Assembly (NCBI RefSeq): GCF_009687865.1
Contig: NZ_BLAE01000010.1
Coordinates: 1-41,568, forward strand
DNA length: 41,568 nucleotides
From: Acrocarpospora macrocephala
GTDB lineage: Bacteria > Actinomycetota > Actinomycetes > Streptosporangiales > Streptosporangiaceae
Direction: 5' to 3'
The translations under genes were made by a program, and so were the position numbers. How positions within the stretch are numbered: position 1 is the stretch's first letter; every line of letters starts with the position of its first letter. This document shows positions 40,957-41,568 of this stretch, one piece after another. The notes below the pieces were generated by a model. It ran no database searches. It saw only the letters and a list, made by a program, of their open reading frames with translations, and was not told the DNA's origin.

Positions 40957-41010
40957 CATATACGCCACCGTATAAACGGGTTAACCTCAGTCTATACGGT
41001 GGCGTATACA
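40957..41010. promoter_or_regulatory. Divergent promoters with two identical TetR operators
   Basis: The 16-bp sequence TATACGCCACCGTATA at 40959-40974 recurs as its exact complement at 40993-41008, 18 bp away. Each copy is itself a palindrome (TATACG-N4-CGTATA). Between them a GGTTAACC palindrome (40979-40986) supplies overlapping -35 hexamers. Plus strand: TTAACC (40981-40986), 18 bp, TATACA (41005-41010). Minus strand: TTAACC (40984-40979), 16 bp, TATATG (40962-40957). The operators cover the spacers and -10 elements of both promoters. Confidence 0.8.
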
Positions 41011-41028
41011 CGAAAGGCGGTTGTGGCC

Positions 41029-41511
41029 ATGAGGACCGTGGAAGGTGTCGTGGGGACGGACAACATACCCGAGTCCATCCGCGCTCTCAGCTCGCTGTCC
41101 CGCATCGACTACGTCGATTACTTCACCCTCTCCACCGACGCGGACGCGACACCGGAGCAGTGGGCTCGCGCGATGTTCGGCGACGTCCCCAGCGCGGCGG
41201 AGCAGCTGATCTGGCGCGTTCTCCTCGGTTTCCGGCTCAGCCTAGGGCGATCGCCGGACACCGTGGCCGGATGGCACATCGCCGAACGCGGCGAAGACTG
41301 GATCCGGCTCGAGGCCACCTCCTGGTTCCTGACCGGCAACCTTCTCGTCCAGGCAACCGATGGGCAGGTGTCGCTGGGGACCTTCCTGCGCTATGACCGG
41401 CGTCTGGGCCACAGCGTGTGGCCTCCGCTGTCCGCCGTGCATCGCCTCCTGGTACCCGGGGTCCTCCGCGACGCCGCGGCGAAGATAGCCGATCACCAAC
41501 TGCGACCGTGA
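41029..41511 (+). CDS. DUF2867 family protein
   Basis: A 160-residue soluble protein. Segments I-D-Y-V-D-Y-F-T-L-S-T near the start, W-A-R-A-M-F-G, W-R-V-L-L-G-F-R-L and the C-terminal V-W-P-P-L-S-A-V-H-R-L-L-V-P fit DUF2867, a family of unknown function often placed next to TetR regulators. ATG 41029 has AAAGGCGG at a spacing of 8. The frame is open to 40933 but crosses the operators and -10. The TetR operators upstream show it is the regulated target. The last 57 bp of the window after it show nothing. Confidence 0.82.
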   Translation: MRTVEGVVGTDNIPESIRALSSLSRIDYVDYFTLSTDADATPEQWARAMFGDVPSAAEQLIWRVLLGFRLSLGRSPDTVAGWHIAERGEDWIRLEATSWFLTGNLLVQATDGQVSLGTFLRYDRRLGHSVWPPLSAVHRLLVPGVLRDAAAKIADHQLRP

Positions 41512-41568
41512 TCCATCGGAGAGCCTGACCGCCGCGCTGAATCGTACGTGATCGGCTCTATCGGCGGG

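Noticed and set aside
40930-41028. Longer TetR (from 40968) and DUF2867 (from 40933) proteins
   Set aside because: Both extensions would run through the operators and promoters. Better ribosome-binding sites precede the starts at 40929 and 41029.
1-41568. CRISPR arrays, tRNA or rRNA genes, phage integrase or attachment sites
   Set aside because: No regularly spaced repeats, cloverleaf-like sequence, rRNA sequence or integrase motif was seen on either strand.

Overview
The window is very GC-rich, with many GTG starts, stop/start overlaps of the NTGA type and G+C-biased third codon positions. Together with the families present (DUF222-type HNH fragment, HxlR, LtrA, DUF2867, B12-riboswitch-controlled metE) this points to a filamentous actinomycete. 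No tRNA, rRNA, CRISPR array or intact insertion sequence was seen.

Layout. (1) 1-4335: an HNH-endonuclease 3' fragment and a small transposase remnant at the left edge, then two membrane proteins (one an LtrA homologue) divergent from a NarL-type sensor kinase/response regulator pair. (2) 4359-32621: a compact catabolic island of about 28 kb, the centre of interest. A leftward operon (11157 to 4359) encodes a double-hotdog MaoC-like dehydratase, two family III CoA-transferases, a DUF35 zinc-ribbon/OB protein, a thiolase-fold protein and a thiamine-diphosphate enzyme. A divergent rightward operon (11441 to 16606) encodes a tandem-fused CoA-transferase, two single-hotdog MaoC-like proteins, an alpha/beta hydrolase and a GntR/FCD regulator. 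A leftward Dpp/Opp-type ABC importer (21923 to 16603) has its second permease fused to an ATPase. A long rightward operon (22420 to 32001) encodes a metallo-beta-lactamase-fold lactonase-like hydrolase, a 3-hydroxyisobutyrate-dehydrogenase-like enzyme, two SDRs, a methylisocitrate-lyase-like enzyme, three FAD_binding_2 flavoproteins and an Asp/Glu-racemase-fold protein. It ends against a second, convergent GntR/FCD regulator. (3) 32622-41568: ordinary genomic content: SRPBCC/HxlR divergent pair, PfpI-like protein, metE with a cobalamin riboswitch, peptide deformylase with a broken tsaD fragment upstream, a TPR protein, a pentapeptide-repeat membrane protein, and a TetR/DUF2867 divergent pair with a very symmetrical operator.

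How the island may work (inference). The importer brings in an organic acid, amide or ester. The lactonase-like and alpha/beta hydrolases open or trim it, and dehydrogenases and flavoproteins oxidise it. The CoA-transferases make CoA thioesters, MaoC-like proteins hydrate them, and carbon-carbon bonds are cut by the thiolase-fold/DUF35 pair (probably a retro-aldolase), the ThDP enzyme and the methylisocitrate-lyase-like enzyme. The substrate cannot be read from sequence.

Two recurring DNA motifs divide the island into two regulons. TTGCATGCAA-type palindromes sit on the promoters of the leftward CoA operon, the rightward CoA operon and the importer. ACTGTTGAC(A/T)-type sites overlap the -35 element of the long right-hand operon and of the second gntR gene. 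The simplest reading is that each GntR protein controls one motif.
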